Shown piece after piece: positions 1 to 6,633 of a DNA stretch of 46,424 nucleotides. The notes under the pieces are model-generated. The model did not search any database, was not told the origin of the DNA, and saw only the letters and a list, made by a program, of their open reading frames with translations. The DNA is from Weissella sagaensis (lineage in GTDB: Bacteria; Bacillota; Bacilli; Lactobacillales; Lactobacillaceae). Both the position numbers and the translations under genes were made by a program. The DNA lies in contig NZ_BJDT01000011.1 in NCBI RefSeq assembly GCF_005405285.1, positions 1 through 46,424 of the forward strand, given 5' to 3'. Numbering within the stretch: position 1 is the stretch's first letter; the number at the start of each line of letters is the position of its first letter.

Positions 1-98
1 AGGTCACACCTGTTCCCATACCGAACACAGAAGTTAAGCTCAGTAGTGCCAAAAGTAGTTGGAGGATCGCCTCCTGCGAGGATAGGACGTCGCGATGC
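1..98 (+). rRNA. rrf: 5S ribosomal RNA, 5'-truncated by window edge
   Basis: The sequence has the 5S hallmarks: CCGAACACAGAAGTTAAGCT near the start and GGAGGATCGCCTCC followed by GCGAGGATAGGACG toward the 3' end. About 12-20 bases of the 5' end lie outside the window. It is followed within about 8 bases by a tRNA, so this is the distal part of an rRNA operon. The 3' end is placed approximately. Confidence 0.93.
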
Positions 99-105
99 AT
101 ATCAT

Positions 106-178
106 TCCGAATTAGCTCAGTTGGTAGAGCACACGACTGTTAATCGTGCTGTCGTCGGTTCGAGCCCGACATTCGGAG
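106..178 (+). tRNA. tRNA-Asn (anticodon GTT)
   Basis: A complete 73-nt cloverleaf is visible. The acceptor stem is TCCGAAT (106-112) with ATTCGGA (171-177), and the discriminator base is G178. The anticodon stem CACGA/TCGTG encloses loop CTGTTAA with anticodon GTT at 139-141. The T arm is GTCGG-TTCGAGC-CCGAC. CCA is not encoded. It lies directly after the 5S gene. Confidence 0.98.
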
Positions 179-183
179 TAATT

Positions 184-256
184 GCCGACTTAGCTCAGTT
201 GGTAGAGCAACGGTATCGTAAACCGTAGGTCGAGGGTTCGAATCCCCCAGTCGGCA
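184..256 (+). tRNA. tRNA-Thr (anticodon CGT)
   Basis: The acceptor stem GCCGACT (184-190) pairs with AGTCGGC (249-255). The anticodon stem ACGGT/ACCGT encloses loop ATCGTAA with anticodon CGT at 217-219. It is the last gene of the rRNA/tRNA operon and lies next to the integrase end of the prophage. No copy of its 3' end is visible at the right end of the prophage, so I have no evidence that this tRNA itself is the attachment site. Confidence 0.97.
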
Positions 257-263
257 TGCGATG

Positions 264-308
264 ACTCTTACAACCCTTGATATCAAGGGATTTGTAAGAG
301 TATTTTTT
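264..308 (+). terminator. Rho-independent terminator of the rRNA/tRNA operon
   Basis: A long hairpin has arms ACTCTTACAA and CCCTTGA opposed by TCAAGGG and TTGTAAGAGT (264-301), followed by a T7 run. It is well placed to end rRNA/tRNA transcription. In the other direction it could also serve the leftward integrase gene, whose stop is at 332. Confidence 0.9.
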
Positions 309-310
309 TG

Positions 311-332
311 TTTTGTAGCACTTTTGTAGCAC
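311..332. repeat. Tandem 11-bp repeat next to integrase end, candidate integrase arm sites
   Basis: The 11-mer TTTTGTAGCAC occurs twice head to tail (311-321 and 322-332), between the tRNA operon terminator and the integrase stop codon. Tyrosine integrases usually bind short repeated arm sites beside the att core, and this is where such sites would be expected in attL. The functional assignment is inference. Confidence 0.4.
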
Positions 333-1423
333 TAAAGATTATTTAGTAGTGCCATTGACTTGTTTGTTTGGTCATTTCTTTGAGTTTGTAGTAAATGAGT
401 GTAAACTGAAAGTGTAATATCTATGCTCGAATGACCAAGTCTTTCAGAGACATATTTCACATCAACCCCTTGAGATAATAACCAACTAGCATGTGTGTGA
501 CGTAGTCCATGAAATGTAATTATTTTATCAGAGTTAATTTCTTTTAGATTACGTGTTAATTGTTTATTAGCTGCTTCATTTGTTGGGGGATAACTGTTAG
601 ATCCAGTAAATACAAATGTGGTATTTTGATGTAGTTTATACCATTCAGTTAAATCTTTAATTAATACGTCAGGAACATCAACTTTTCTAGTTGATGTTTT
701 TGTTTTAGTTGGCTTAAATAATTTACGTGGACTATCCCAAGTTTTATTGATTGAAATAACATTATTAGTAAAATTAATATCTGACCATTCTAGTGCTGCA
801 ATTTCAGAATAACGGCATCCTGTGTGAAGACCTGTTAAAATCATCATATCTGTAACAGGACGTTCATCAACGGGACGAGATACTAAATTATTGACTAATA
901 ACTTCATTGTATCGGCTTCTAAAAACTTTAGGCCACTATCTTTACCATCAAGTCCTGTTGTATTTGTACCCTTAGTAAAATCTTTTATTATAACGTCCTC
1001 TACAATAGCTGAATTAACCATTTGGTGAACGTGCATTTTTATTTTTTTAGTTGTTTCTATTGCATATTTTTCTCCCATTTCGTTTAAAAACTTTTGAAAA
1101 CGAGCTCTAGTCATATTTTCGATTGTGACATTTTCAAATGCATTGTGTAGATGCTTACTAGTTAATTCATACCACTTGATTGTCGAATACGTTACGAATG
1201 GTTTTTTATATATTTCAAACCATTTATCAAAGTAAACGGGAAGTGGTGTTTTCGTATTAAAAGTAATTGCATGTTTTTGTTTTGCTACTTCTATTTCATT
1301 TGCCCAGCCCTGCGCTTCTGATTTTGTTCTGAAGCCCGATTTTGTTTTTCTACGGCGTTCTCCATCTTTCAATACGAAAACGTTGGCAGTCCAAGTTTTA
1401 CCACGCTTATAAATGCTTGCCAT
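332..1423 (-). CDS. int: Phage tyrosine-family integrase
   Basis: This 363-aa site-specific recombinase would integrate and excise the prophage. The N-terminal ~50 residues form an AP2-like arm-binding domain (MASIYKRGKTW onward). Residues about 60-155 are a SAM-like core-binding domain, and the catalytic domain follows. The catalytic set is visible: R204 (in HTGCRYSE), H305-x-x-R308 (HGLRH), H331 (LGH) and nucleophile Y341 (VYTHL). Length is normal for Lactobacillales phage integrases. The start has AAAGG about 14 bases upstream. It is the outermost gene of the prophage and reads toward the tRNA-Thr gene. Confidence 0.97.
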   Translation of the reverse strand: MASIYKRGKTWTANVFVLKDGERRRKTKSGFRTKSEAQGWANEIEVAKQKHAITFNTKTPLPVYFDKWFEIYKKPFVTYSTIKWYELTSKHLHNAFENVTIENMTRARFQKFLNEMGEKYAIETTKKIKMHVHQMVNSAIVEDVIIKDFTKGTNTTGLDGKDSGLKFLEADTMKLLVNNLVSRPVDERPVTDMMILTGLHTGCRYSEIAALEWSDINFTNNVISINKTWDSPRKLFKPTKTKTSTRKVDVPDVLIKDLTEWYKLHQNTTFVFTGSNSYPPTNEAANKQLTRNLKEINSDKIITFHGLRHTHASWLLSQGVDVKYVSERLGHSSIDITLSVYTHLLQTQRNDQTNKSMALLNNL

Positions 1424-1462
1424 TAGTTTAAACCTAACCTTTCTTGTTTAAAATTAGACAGT

Positions 1463-1491
1463 TTATTGACTTGTCTGGGTCATGTTATACT
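1463..1491 (+). promoter_or_regulatory. Possible extended -10 promoter for a small rightward RNA
   Basis: TGTTATACT (1483-1491) is an extended -10 element on the plus strand. The -35 is poor: TTATTG at 17-bp spacing, or TTGACT at only 14 bp. The same bases read on the minus strand as TATAAC, which could instead belong to an integrase promoter, so orientation is uncertain. Confidence 0.35.
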
Positions 1492-1497
1492 GAGAGA

Positions 1498-1571
1498 AGT
1501 AAACAAAAACGCTTGTTAATATATATGCACCTACACTTCTAGCTTGCCGGCGGGAGTGTGCATGTTTTTTG
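1498..1571 (+). ncRNA. Candidate small RNA between int and the AbiF-like gene
   Basis: Downstream of the possible extended -10 is a 70-75 nt stretch with no convincing reading frame. It ends in a hairpin (ATGCAC 1525-1530 with GTGCAT 1558-1563, plus inner ACT/AGT pairs) followed by T6 (1565-1570). This is terminator-like on the plus strand, convergent with the leftward abi gene that ends at 1572. The transcript would be antisense to any abi readthrough RNA. An AACAAAAACGCTTGTT element lies near its 5' end. Expression and function are unproven. Confidence 0.35.
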
Positions 1572-2558
1572 TTAGAGAAGATAGTCTTTATAATGCTGAG
1601 GAAAATTCATGTCGTTCAAAATTGAGTTGAACGAAATTGATGTGAATTCTTTGGAATAGTCATCTAATAGTTCGATTATTCTCTTTGACAAACGCTTAAA
1701 GTCCTTTTTTTCGAGTACAACATGTAGAGAAAGTATTAGTTCAAAAACACCGGATTTAGTTGGAAATGAGTAGTCAATCCCCAAACTTTGCTTTATTTCT
1801 CCAATCGTAGAAGGCTTTTTTATTTTCTTTGAAAATGTAACCTCATCATGAGCAACAGAATTCCTGAAAATGTTTACCAAATGATTTATGGTGTCTAAGG
1901 CATCCGGTCGAATTCCATGCGTGAAACTCTCGTTACCATATGATCGACGCTGTGTTTTTTTAAAATCCTTAGCGATTATCAATCGTAAGTCGTCTGGAAT
2001 TATGCGGTAAAAATAGTTATAATCACCAAAACTAAGGTAGTTAACAAGAACCCACAGAGGGACATGACCATGGTTTTTTACATAGTGTTTTATAGCCGTA
2101 TCTTTTGTTGATTGTTTTTTAATCGTATTTGATAGGTTGCTGATTGTCGTTACAATATTTCTCATCGTTTCAGCATTAGAAGTAGGACGGTAATTGTCAA
2201 TTGCAAGGTAAGAGTGTTCTGCTTGATTTTTTTCGGAAAAACGATAAGCAAGGGTAGCACTAAGCGTTGATTCATAACGTAGCAAGGCTTCAAATAAAAT
2301 TGCTCTAAGTTCACGGTCAAAATCGTATAGTGCTTTAATTTCTAAAAAATTTGCACCTTGCACAAATTGCTCTGGACGAACAACATCACCAGTAGATGTT
2401 CGTTGCAAAAAGGACCATTTGTAGCCGTTTATTATAGCGTAGTAACCGTAGTGTTCTAGTGCACGTAATGCAGGACTTCCATTTGGAATATTGAGACCTC
2501 GTTCACGTAAGATGTTTAATTGTTGGCGATGTGTTTTAAAAGGTTTGTTGTTTGCCAT
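1572..2558 (-). CDS. Abi_2 family (AbiD/AbiF-like) abortive infection HEPN protein
   Basis: This 328-aa protein belongs to the Abi_2 family. Family features are the N-terminal LxxRGL..A...L...GYY.INGYK block, the middle DRELRAILFEALLRYES helix, the PLWVLVNYLSFGDYNYFY segment, and an R-x4-H HEPN motif RNSVAH at residues 232-237. HEPN proteins of this type are RNases, so it probably cleaves RNA to stop phage growth. The start MANNKPF at 2558 is set by GGAGGT ending six bases upstream. A longer in-frame extension (to 2648) would run back through a structured RNA and its terminator, so I reject it. The gene sits in the cargo arm, behind its own promoter and a small RNA (2576-2659), an arrangement like RNA-antitoxin systems. 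AbiD and AbiF cannot be told apart with certainty here. Confidence 0.9.
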   Translation of the reverse strand: MANNKPFKTHRQQLNILRERGLNIPNGSPALRALEHYGYYAIINGYKWSFLQRTSTGDVVRPEQFVQGANFLEIKALYDFDRELRAILFEALLRYESTLSATLAYRFSEKNQAEHSYLAIDNYRPTSNAETMRNIVTTISNLSNTIKKQSTKDTAIKHYVKNHGHVPLWVLVNYLSFGDYNYFYRIIPDDLRLIIAKDFKKTQRRSYGNESFTHGIRPDALDTINHLVNIFRNSVAHDEVTFSKKIKKPSTIGEIKQSLGIDYSFPTKSGVFELILSLHVVLEKKDFKRLSKRIIELLDDYSKEFTSISFNSILNDMNFPQHYKDYLL

Positions 2559-2575
2559 TGCGTACCTCCGAGTAC

Positions 2576-2659
2576 AAAAAAAGCTAGTCCATGTTTTCAC
2601 AAAGACTAGCAAATTGGTAGTTCGGAACCTACTCCCAGGGCCCTCCAAACTTGATCTAT
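2576..2659 (-). ncRNA. Candidate RNA antitoxin preceding the AbiF-like gene
   Basis: On the minus strand a strong promoter (2666-2694) should start an RNA near 2659. It contains a GGGCCC palindrome (2638-2643), a small GTAG/CTAC hairpin (2617-2620 with 2629-2632), possible TTGG/CCAA closing pairs (2645-2648 with 2614-2617), and a final GCTAGTC...GACTAGC hairpin followed by seven U (2610 down to 2576). The terminator stops 17 bases before the abi start codon, so abi expression would depend on readthrough. AbiF genes have been reported to be stably associated with a conserved noncoding RNA acting as antitoxin. Position, size and layout match, but no homology search was possible. Confidence 0.75.
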
Positions 2660-2665
2660 GTGATA

Positions 2666-2694
2666 AATATATATTAACATTGCTTTTTTGTCAA
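2666..2694 (-). promoter_or_regulatory. Promoter of the AbiF-associated RNA
   Basis: On the minus strand a perfect -35 TTGACA (2694-2689) is separated by exactly 17 bp from -10 TATATT (2671-2666). This is the best sigma-A-type promoter in the left arm, and it fires toward the small RNA and the abi gene. Confidence 0.85.
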
Positions 2695-2726
2695 TTCTAA
2701 CGTTCGGGTGTGAATGTTAGAATTGA
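2691..2726. repeat. 15-bp inverted repeat overlapping the abi -35, candidate operator
   Basis: Arms TCAATTCTAACGTTC (2691-2705) and GAATGTTAGAATTGA (2712-2726) are complementary except at one position and are separated by 6 bp. The inner arm covers the first four bases of the -35 TTGACA on the minus strand. A protein bound here could block or stimulate the abi promoter. Further AACGTT motifs lie at 2819-2824 and 2833-2838. Confidence 0.55.
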
Positions 2727-2994
2727 GGTAAAAAAGAATTATAAATTCAAGATTCCTGTTTTAACTAGTTAAAAACGAATTAAAAATAATTATAAAAGAT
2801 AAAATTTACCGATTTCTTAACGTTAGTAACGCAACGTTATATATTAAAATTTTGAATTTTTCTGAAAGCCCGACATATATATCAAAGAAATTAATGACCA
2901 TAAATGTTGCATATTAATTTACCAACATTTTGTCTATCCCTCATTCAAAACGGGTGGCTTTTTTACATGTCCCACAGAGCAGGATACGCGTGTT
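2727..2994. other. AT-rich intergenic stretch without a gene
   Basis: No reading frame here is convincing. It contains a perfect 16-bp palindrome TTTTAACTAGTTAAAA (2759-2774), a 7-bp inverted repeat TAACGTT/AACGTTA (2818-2824, 2833-2839), and a GGGTGGCTTTTTTA segment (2952-2965) that is identical to the tail of a terminator at 4481-4494. It probably marks a cassette boundary between abi and the exonuclease gene. Confidence 0.5.
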
Positions 2995-4005
2995 TTATTT
3001 ATTTATTGTTTCAGCAACCATTTTTAAAAACTCCTCATCTGAAATAATAGAAATTTCAGATTTTCCTTGTTTATTAAAAGATTCAGCTTTAATTTGTTTT
3101 GATGACTTATTATCTTCTTTGGTGTTGTTTTGGTAAGAACCAACAACTAATAAATCAGTATCAGTTCTAACATTTTTTTGTGGTGTAGCTCCTAAATTGG
3201 CTATAAATTCATGAGCATCATTTCTTGTAAATTTTTCTAAAGTACCTGTAAAAACGACATTTAGACCATAAAATGAATTTGTTTCATCTGCATCTAGATT
3301 AGCGTTAAATGTTTTATACTCGTATTTATTATTATTATGAGTACCATGTTGAACGGACCAGTCATCACCTAATTTTTCTCTTTCTAAATCGAAAATTTGT
3401 TTTTCGAACAATGAATCATTTAAAGCGCGATGAGTGTGATTAAAACCATCCTCATTAGATAAATTGTATTTTTTAATAAAATCAATAACTCGATGTCTAT
3501 TCATTTCAGGACTTTTAAATGCATAGAAGTGCCCTAAATTATATGTGTCAATATAGTTATTTTTAAATTCAATATCAAATTCTTCTAATATTTCATCATA
3601 AATAAAATTAATATCAAAAGATGCTCTATGTGCCACTATGATAGAATCGCTAACGAAGTCTAAAAACTCTTCTAACACATTTGATTTAGAGTGACCAAAG
3701 TTATTAATTTCATCATTTGAAATTCCTGTTAATTCACTAGTGAAACTGGGTAAATCATAATTATCAGGGAAACATGGATTAATGAGTTTATCAAACGTAT
3801 CCACAATTTCATTATTAATCACTTTAACTGCGCCAATTTCAATTATGGCTCCCCATTCAGGTGATAAGTCAGTTGTTTCTATATCAATGACCGTGTAATC
3901 TTTTGGAAAGAAATGTTTTAATTTTCCCTTATTTCTTATCTTGACTTTCTTAGAGGCAGTAGTAACACTAGAAGATATATTAAAGCCAAATTCTATTCCA
4001 AACAT
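2995..4005 (-). CDS. DnaQ-like 3'-5' exonuclease with C-terminal BRCT domain
   Basis: This 336-aa protein has an N-terminal DEDDh exonuclease domain. Its active-site residues are visible: D41 and E43 in VIDIETTD, D131 in AHRASFD, and H192 with D197 in THRALND. Residues about 246-336 form a BRCT domain (LNVVFTGTLEKFTR, then LVVG). DnaQ-like exonucleases of this build resemble the epsilon subunit of DNA polymerase III and are found as accessory repair or proofreading nucleases. Start MFGIEF has GGGGA eight bases upstream. It lies in the cargo arm beside a broken DNA-repair glycosylase gene. Its role in the phage is unknown; DNA repair or defence are both possible. Confidence 0.88.
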   Translation of the reverse strand: MFGIEFGFNISSSVTTASKKVKIRNKGKLKHFFPKDYTVIDIETTDLSPEWGAIIEIGAVKVINNEIVDTFDKLINPCFPDNYDLPSFTSELTGISNDEINNFGHSKSNVLEEFLDFVSDSIIVAHRASFDINFIYDEILEEFDIEFKNNYIDTYNLGHFYAFKSPEMNRHRVIDFIKKYNLSNEDGFNHTHRALNDSLFEKQIFDLEREKLGDDWSVQHGTHNNNKYEYKTFNANLDADETNSFYGLNVVFTGTLEKFTRNDAHEFIANLGATPQKNVRTDTDLLVVGSYQNNTKEDNKSSKQIKAESFNKQGKSEISIISDEEFLKMVAETINK

Positions 4006-4046
4006 AGTAAATTCCCCAAAGCTTTTAACGTGGTTCCGTTCTGCAC

Positions 4047-4071
4047 GTATATGTATGCCACCAATTAGTGG
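4047..4071. repeat. Left copy of direct repeat flanking the glycosylase pseudogene
   Basis: GTATATGTAtGCCACCAAT (from 4047) recurs as GTATATGTAcGCCACCAAT (from 4461), 414 bp away, with one mismatch in 19. The two copies bracket the broken glycosylase gene. They may be remnants of a recombination or cassette insertion. Confidence 0.6.
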
Positions 4072-4079
4072 ACTTACTA

Positions 4080-4442
4080 TTAAATCTCAATACCTTTACT
4101 TGCCAAATTTTCAATGCATTCGTTAAGATAGGTATCATCATGTTCAGGATAAATGGGTGATGCTAGCTTCACAGCTGGTAATGAATCATATGGCGGCACT
4201 TTAGTACCTCGATATAATGGATCTAGCCAAAGCTCATTAGGCTGGTAGCCTCGACTCTGCATTTCATGTATCACTTTTTCATGGAACTGAAATAACTTGT
4301 AGGGTGAGTGGGTGAATACATAATCGACCGTTCGGTGTTTCTTACCCCAGCCACCACCACGAAGTGCACAGCATTCTCTATGTTAGCCAAGCAATTGTTG
4401 CCTGGGTAATTTAGGTATTAACTTTTCATGCCATAGCCTCAT
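4080..4442 (-). pseudogene. Pyrimidine dimer DNA glycosylase-like gene with in-frame stop
   Basis: Read from ATG 4442 the frame gives MRLWHEKLIPKLPRQQLLG, then TAA (4385-4383), then HRECCALRGGGWGKK..., and stays open to 4080 (about 120 codons). The N-terminal MRLWH..LIP.LP..QLLGQHRE and the later WLDP.YRG block are typical of the small pyrimidine-dimer glycosylase (Pyr_excise) family. The stop stands where family members have Gln, so one CAA to TAA change explains it. AAAGGA precedes the ATG. A 64-aa piece could restart at 4274, but it lacks the N-terminal catalytic part. It is probably dead, unless the stop is a sequencing error. Confidence 0.82.
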
Positions 4443-4460
4443 TATATTTCCTTTCAGTGG

Positions 4461-4493
4461 GTATATGTACGCCACCAATAGGGTGGCTTTTTT
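4461..4493 (+). terminator. Terminator-like hairpin inside right copy of the flanking repeat
   Basis: GCCACC (4471-4476) pairs with GGTGGC (4482-4487) and is followed by T6, so it would terminate plus-strand transcripts. All annotated genes here read leftward, so its purpose is unclear. It overlaps the right copy of the 19-bp direct repeat and ends against the stop codon of the 4495-6003 gene. Confidence 0.6.
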
Positions 4494-4494
4494 A

Positions 4495-6003
4495 TTAATC
4501 ACTATTTTTTACGAACATATTATCTGTAAAATAAACATTTAAATATATACCAGATAACAGTATTATTTGTGGTAAGAATTGAATTAAATATCTACTTCTG
4601 CCACCTTCAAAGAGTAGAAGATACATTAATGAACCAATAATTGATAATTTTAATATCATTATGATAGATTCTAATTTTTGGGGTGATTTATATCCCAAGG
4701 TTAAAATTACGAGCAAGATGATCCATACAATCTGTGAAATAAAAAAATAATCAAGTAAATGTGAACCATTCGGGTAAACAAGCTGTTGTAACCTGTTAGT
4801 TGCAGGAGCAAGTATAAAATTACCTTCTTGTAACCAACCGAAAGCACCATTTGAAGTATTATTTGTATTTTTCTTAAGCAAAAATTGTAGGTAACCAAAA
4901 ATACCATAACTGTGTAGAGTATCTTTGATTTGTTTTACTGCAAATGTCTTCTTTTCATGTTGTGTTTTCAATGAGTTTACCGTGTTTGTTAACATTGTGT
5001 TATAACCCCCGTTACCAACCATACCCATAGCAAGGAATAATTCTGGTGGTTTTTTCATACTAGGATTGACTTTAATATATTGTTGGTCATGCAAGTAAGA
5101 GTTATATATTTGTTTAACACCAAAAGCGGAACCAAAGCTAACTAACAAAATTGAAATAATATAGAATACCTTTACTTTTTTATTTTTGAATAATAAATAA
5201 AATATTTCAACAAAGATAATAGCGATAATGAAAATTACAGATGATGGCTTGAGTAAAAATGAAAGTGTTCCAAAAATTCCAATTAATAAGGAACCTAATA
5301 ATTTTATATATAGATTATTGTTTTTCTTAGCAATTAAGTATCCTAAAAATGCCAGACTTACTAACGGCAAAACTAATACATCGGTATATGGGACGATTAT
5401 GTAAGGAAAACAACCTAAAAGCAGTAAAGATAGTAACCAGGTTGTGTACATACTATTTTTGTTAATATATCTAGCCGTTAATATAGTGATTATAAATCCT
5501 AAATCAGTACTTAATAACGACATGACATTAAATGAAACCCAATTCGCCCCGAAATGACTGCCCCAAAAATTTTCTAAGAATAGAAGTGGTAAATTGTTGG
5601 GATTATAACTAAAATAGTTAGGCATTGAAGTACCATAAATTACTTGACCAACTACACCACCAACGTCAAATCCAATTGTAGTGGTTGTTTGGGCTATGAA
5701 AACTATCTGCCCAATTATTAATAAAAGTGACCAAATAGATAGCAAAGTTAATTTGTAACCCAACACTAGGGGCGTTACTTTATTTTTGATAAATGACTTA
5801 ATGTTGTTTGATGCAAAATATATAACTATGCATATTGCAAATAGTGAAATAAGTGTAAACAGTTCTGGAGACACTTCGGCTATGTTTAAATGAGTGGATC
5901 TAATTGAACCGATAAAGATTAATATCATCCAAACTAGAAATACAATGTTAATCGCTTTTTTTAAAAAGTTGAATGTAGATACTTTTATTTTATTTTTTTC
6001 CAT
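4495..6003 (-). CDS. Polytopic membrane protein, probable GT-C type glycosyltransferase
   Basis: This 502-aa protein has roughly eleven or more hydrophobic membrane segments. Between them are loops such as the one with TSNGAFGWLQEGNF and a large extracellular-type stretch around residues 290-410. Architecture and motifs resemble membrane glycosyltransferases of the GT-C fold (I recall similarity to the XrtG-associated family TIGR03766, not verified). Phages often carry such genes to modify the lysogen's cell surface and exclude other phages. It is very AT-rich compared with the virion genes, which suggests recent acquisition. The start follows a weak site, and the next gene leftward in the operon is the glycosylase pseudogene. 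Confidence 0.65.
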   Translation of the reverse strand: MEKNKIKVSTFNFLKKAINIVFLVWMILIFIGSIRSTHLNIAEVSPELFTLISLFAICIVIYFASNNIKSFIKNKVTPLVLGYKLTLLSIWSLLLIIGQIVFIAQTTTTIGFDVGGVVGQVIYGTSMPNYFSYNPNNLPLLFLENFWGSHFGANWVSFNVMSLLSTDLGFIITILTARYINKNSMYTTWLLSLLLLGCFPYIIVPYTDVLVLPLVSLAFLGYLIAKKNNNLYIKLLGSLLIGIFGTLSFLLKPSSVIFIIAIIFVEIFYLLFKNKKVKVFYIISILLVSFGSAFGVKQIYNSYLHDQQYIKVNPSMKKPPELFLAMGMVGNGGYNTMLTNTVNSLKTQHEKKTFAVKQIKDTLHSYGIFGYLQFLLKKNTNNTSNGAFGWLQEGNFILAPATNRLQQLVYPNGSHLLDYFFISQIVWIILLVILTLGYKSPQKLESIIMILKLSIIGSLMYLLLFEGGRSRYLIQFLPQIILLSGIYLNVYFTDNMFVKNSD

Positions 6004-6029
6004 AATGATTATTCGATAATTCCTAATAT

Positions 6030-6188
6030 TTATTTTTTATAAGCGCCCGTTTTTATTTCTTCTATAGTCTCATCAAATATTTTTTTCCACTGCTTCATCT
6101 TTTGATGTTCTTCATCAGTAAAATCACCATTATGAGGCTTTTCACTTAGTTCACGTAATATCTGCATGTTCGATTTACTATTGGACAT
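6030..6188 (-). CDS. Small hypothetical protein next to the repressor operon
   Basis: This is a 52-aa charged, helical protein with no recognised domain. The start MSNSKSN at 6188 is chosen because GGAGG lies eight bases upstream; a nine-residue-longer version from 6215 has no comparable site. It lies between the ImmA-like gene and the membrane protein gene on the same strand and is probably cotranscribed with the repressor in the lysogen. Confidence 0.6.
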   Translation of the reverse strand: MSNSKSNMQILRELSEKPHNGDFTDEEHQKMKQWKKIFDETIEEIKTGAYKK

Positions 6189-6230
6189 TTTTAAATCCTC
6201 CGTAGCCATCTTCACGAGTGGTTTCTTTGT

Positions 6231-6629
6231 TTACTCATAAATCAAATCTTTAACCAGTGGCTCAAACCAACTAGGTAGGTTAAATTCGGTCATAAAATCT
6301 GACCAGTTGCGATATTCATTAGGTGTATCTATGTATACTAGCCTTGCAATTATGCGGATAGCTCGTTCATTAGTTTCTCGTTCCTCCTTATTCTTGATGT
6401 AAGGGGAGAACCTGTATAGGAATGACGGGTTAGAGAATTCAATGTGACTAATCTCATGAGCTAACCTAAATGCAACGCTAATACGTGAATTATAGTTACG
6501 ATTTATGTTAATAATTCTATCGTTGCAAAAAGCAACGTCTGGGTCATTTGGCCCGCCTAAAATATCAGTTATTACAATGCCTGACTTTTCAGCCATAGCT
6601 AATAACTGCCTTAAAAGTTCTTCGTGCAT
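6231..6629 (-). CDS. ImmA/IrrE-type metallopeptidase
   Basis: This 132-aa protein has the zinc-protease motif HEISH (H58-E59-x-x-H62) in LAHEISHIEF. Members of this family, such as ImmA of ICEBs1, cleave their cognate repressor to release the lytic or transfer programme. It starts four bases after the CI-like repressor gene, so the two form a repressor-protease operon. The repressor lacks a LexA-type autocleavage domain, which fits cleavage by this partner. Confidence 0.92.
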   Translation of the reverse strand: MHEELLRQLLAMAEKSGIVITDILGGPNDPDVAFCNDRIININRNYNSRISVAFRLAHEISHIEFSNPSFLYRFSPYIKNKEERETNERAIRIIARLVYIDTPNEYRNWSDFMTEFNLPSWFEPLVKDLIYE

Positions 6630-6633
6630 AAGC

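Noticed and set aside
46..228. 60-aa ORF across the 5S rRNA and tRNA genes
   Set aside because: It lies within structural RNA genes and has no coding support.
299..307. AGTATTTTT shared with 43910-43918 as att core
   Set aside because: It is only nine AT-rich bases and expected by chance at this level; kept only as a weak note.
2559..2648. A 30-residue N-terminal extension of the Abi_2 protein
   Set aside because: The extension translates a hairpin-rich RNA and its terminator, has no ribosome binding site, and a GGAGG-led ATG lies at 2558.
4080..4274. Independent 64-aa gene
   Set aside because: It is the C-terminal remainder of the glycosylase-like pseudogene; the upstream frame back to 4442 is homologous apart from one stop codon.
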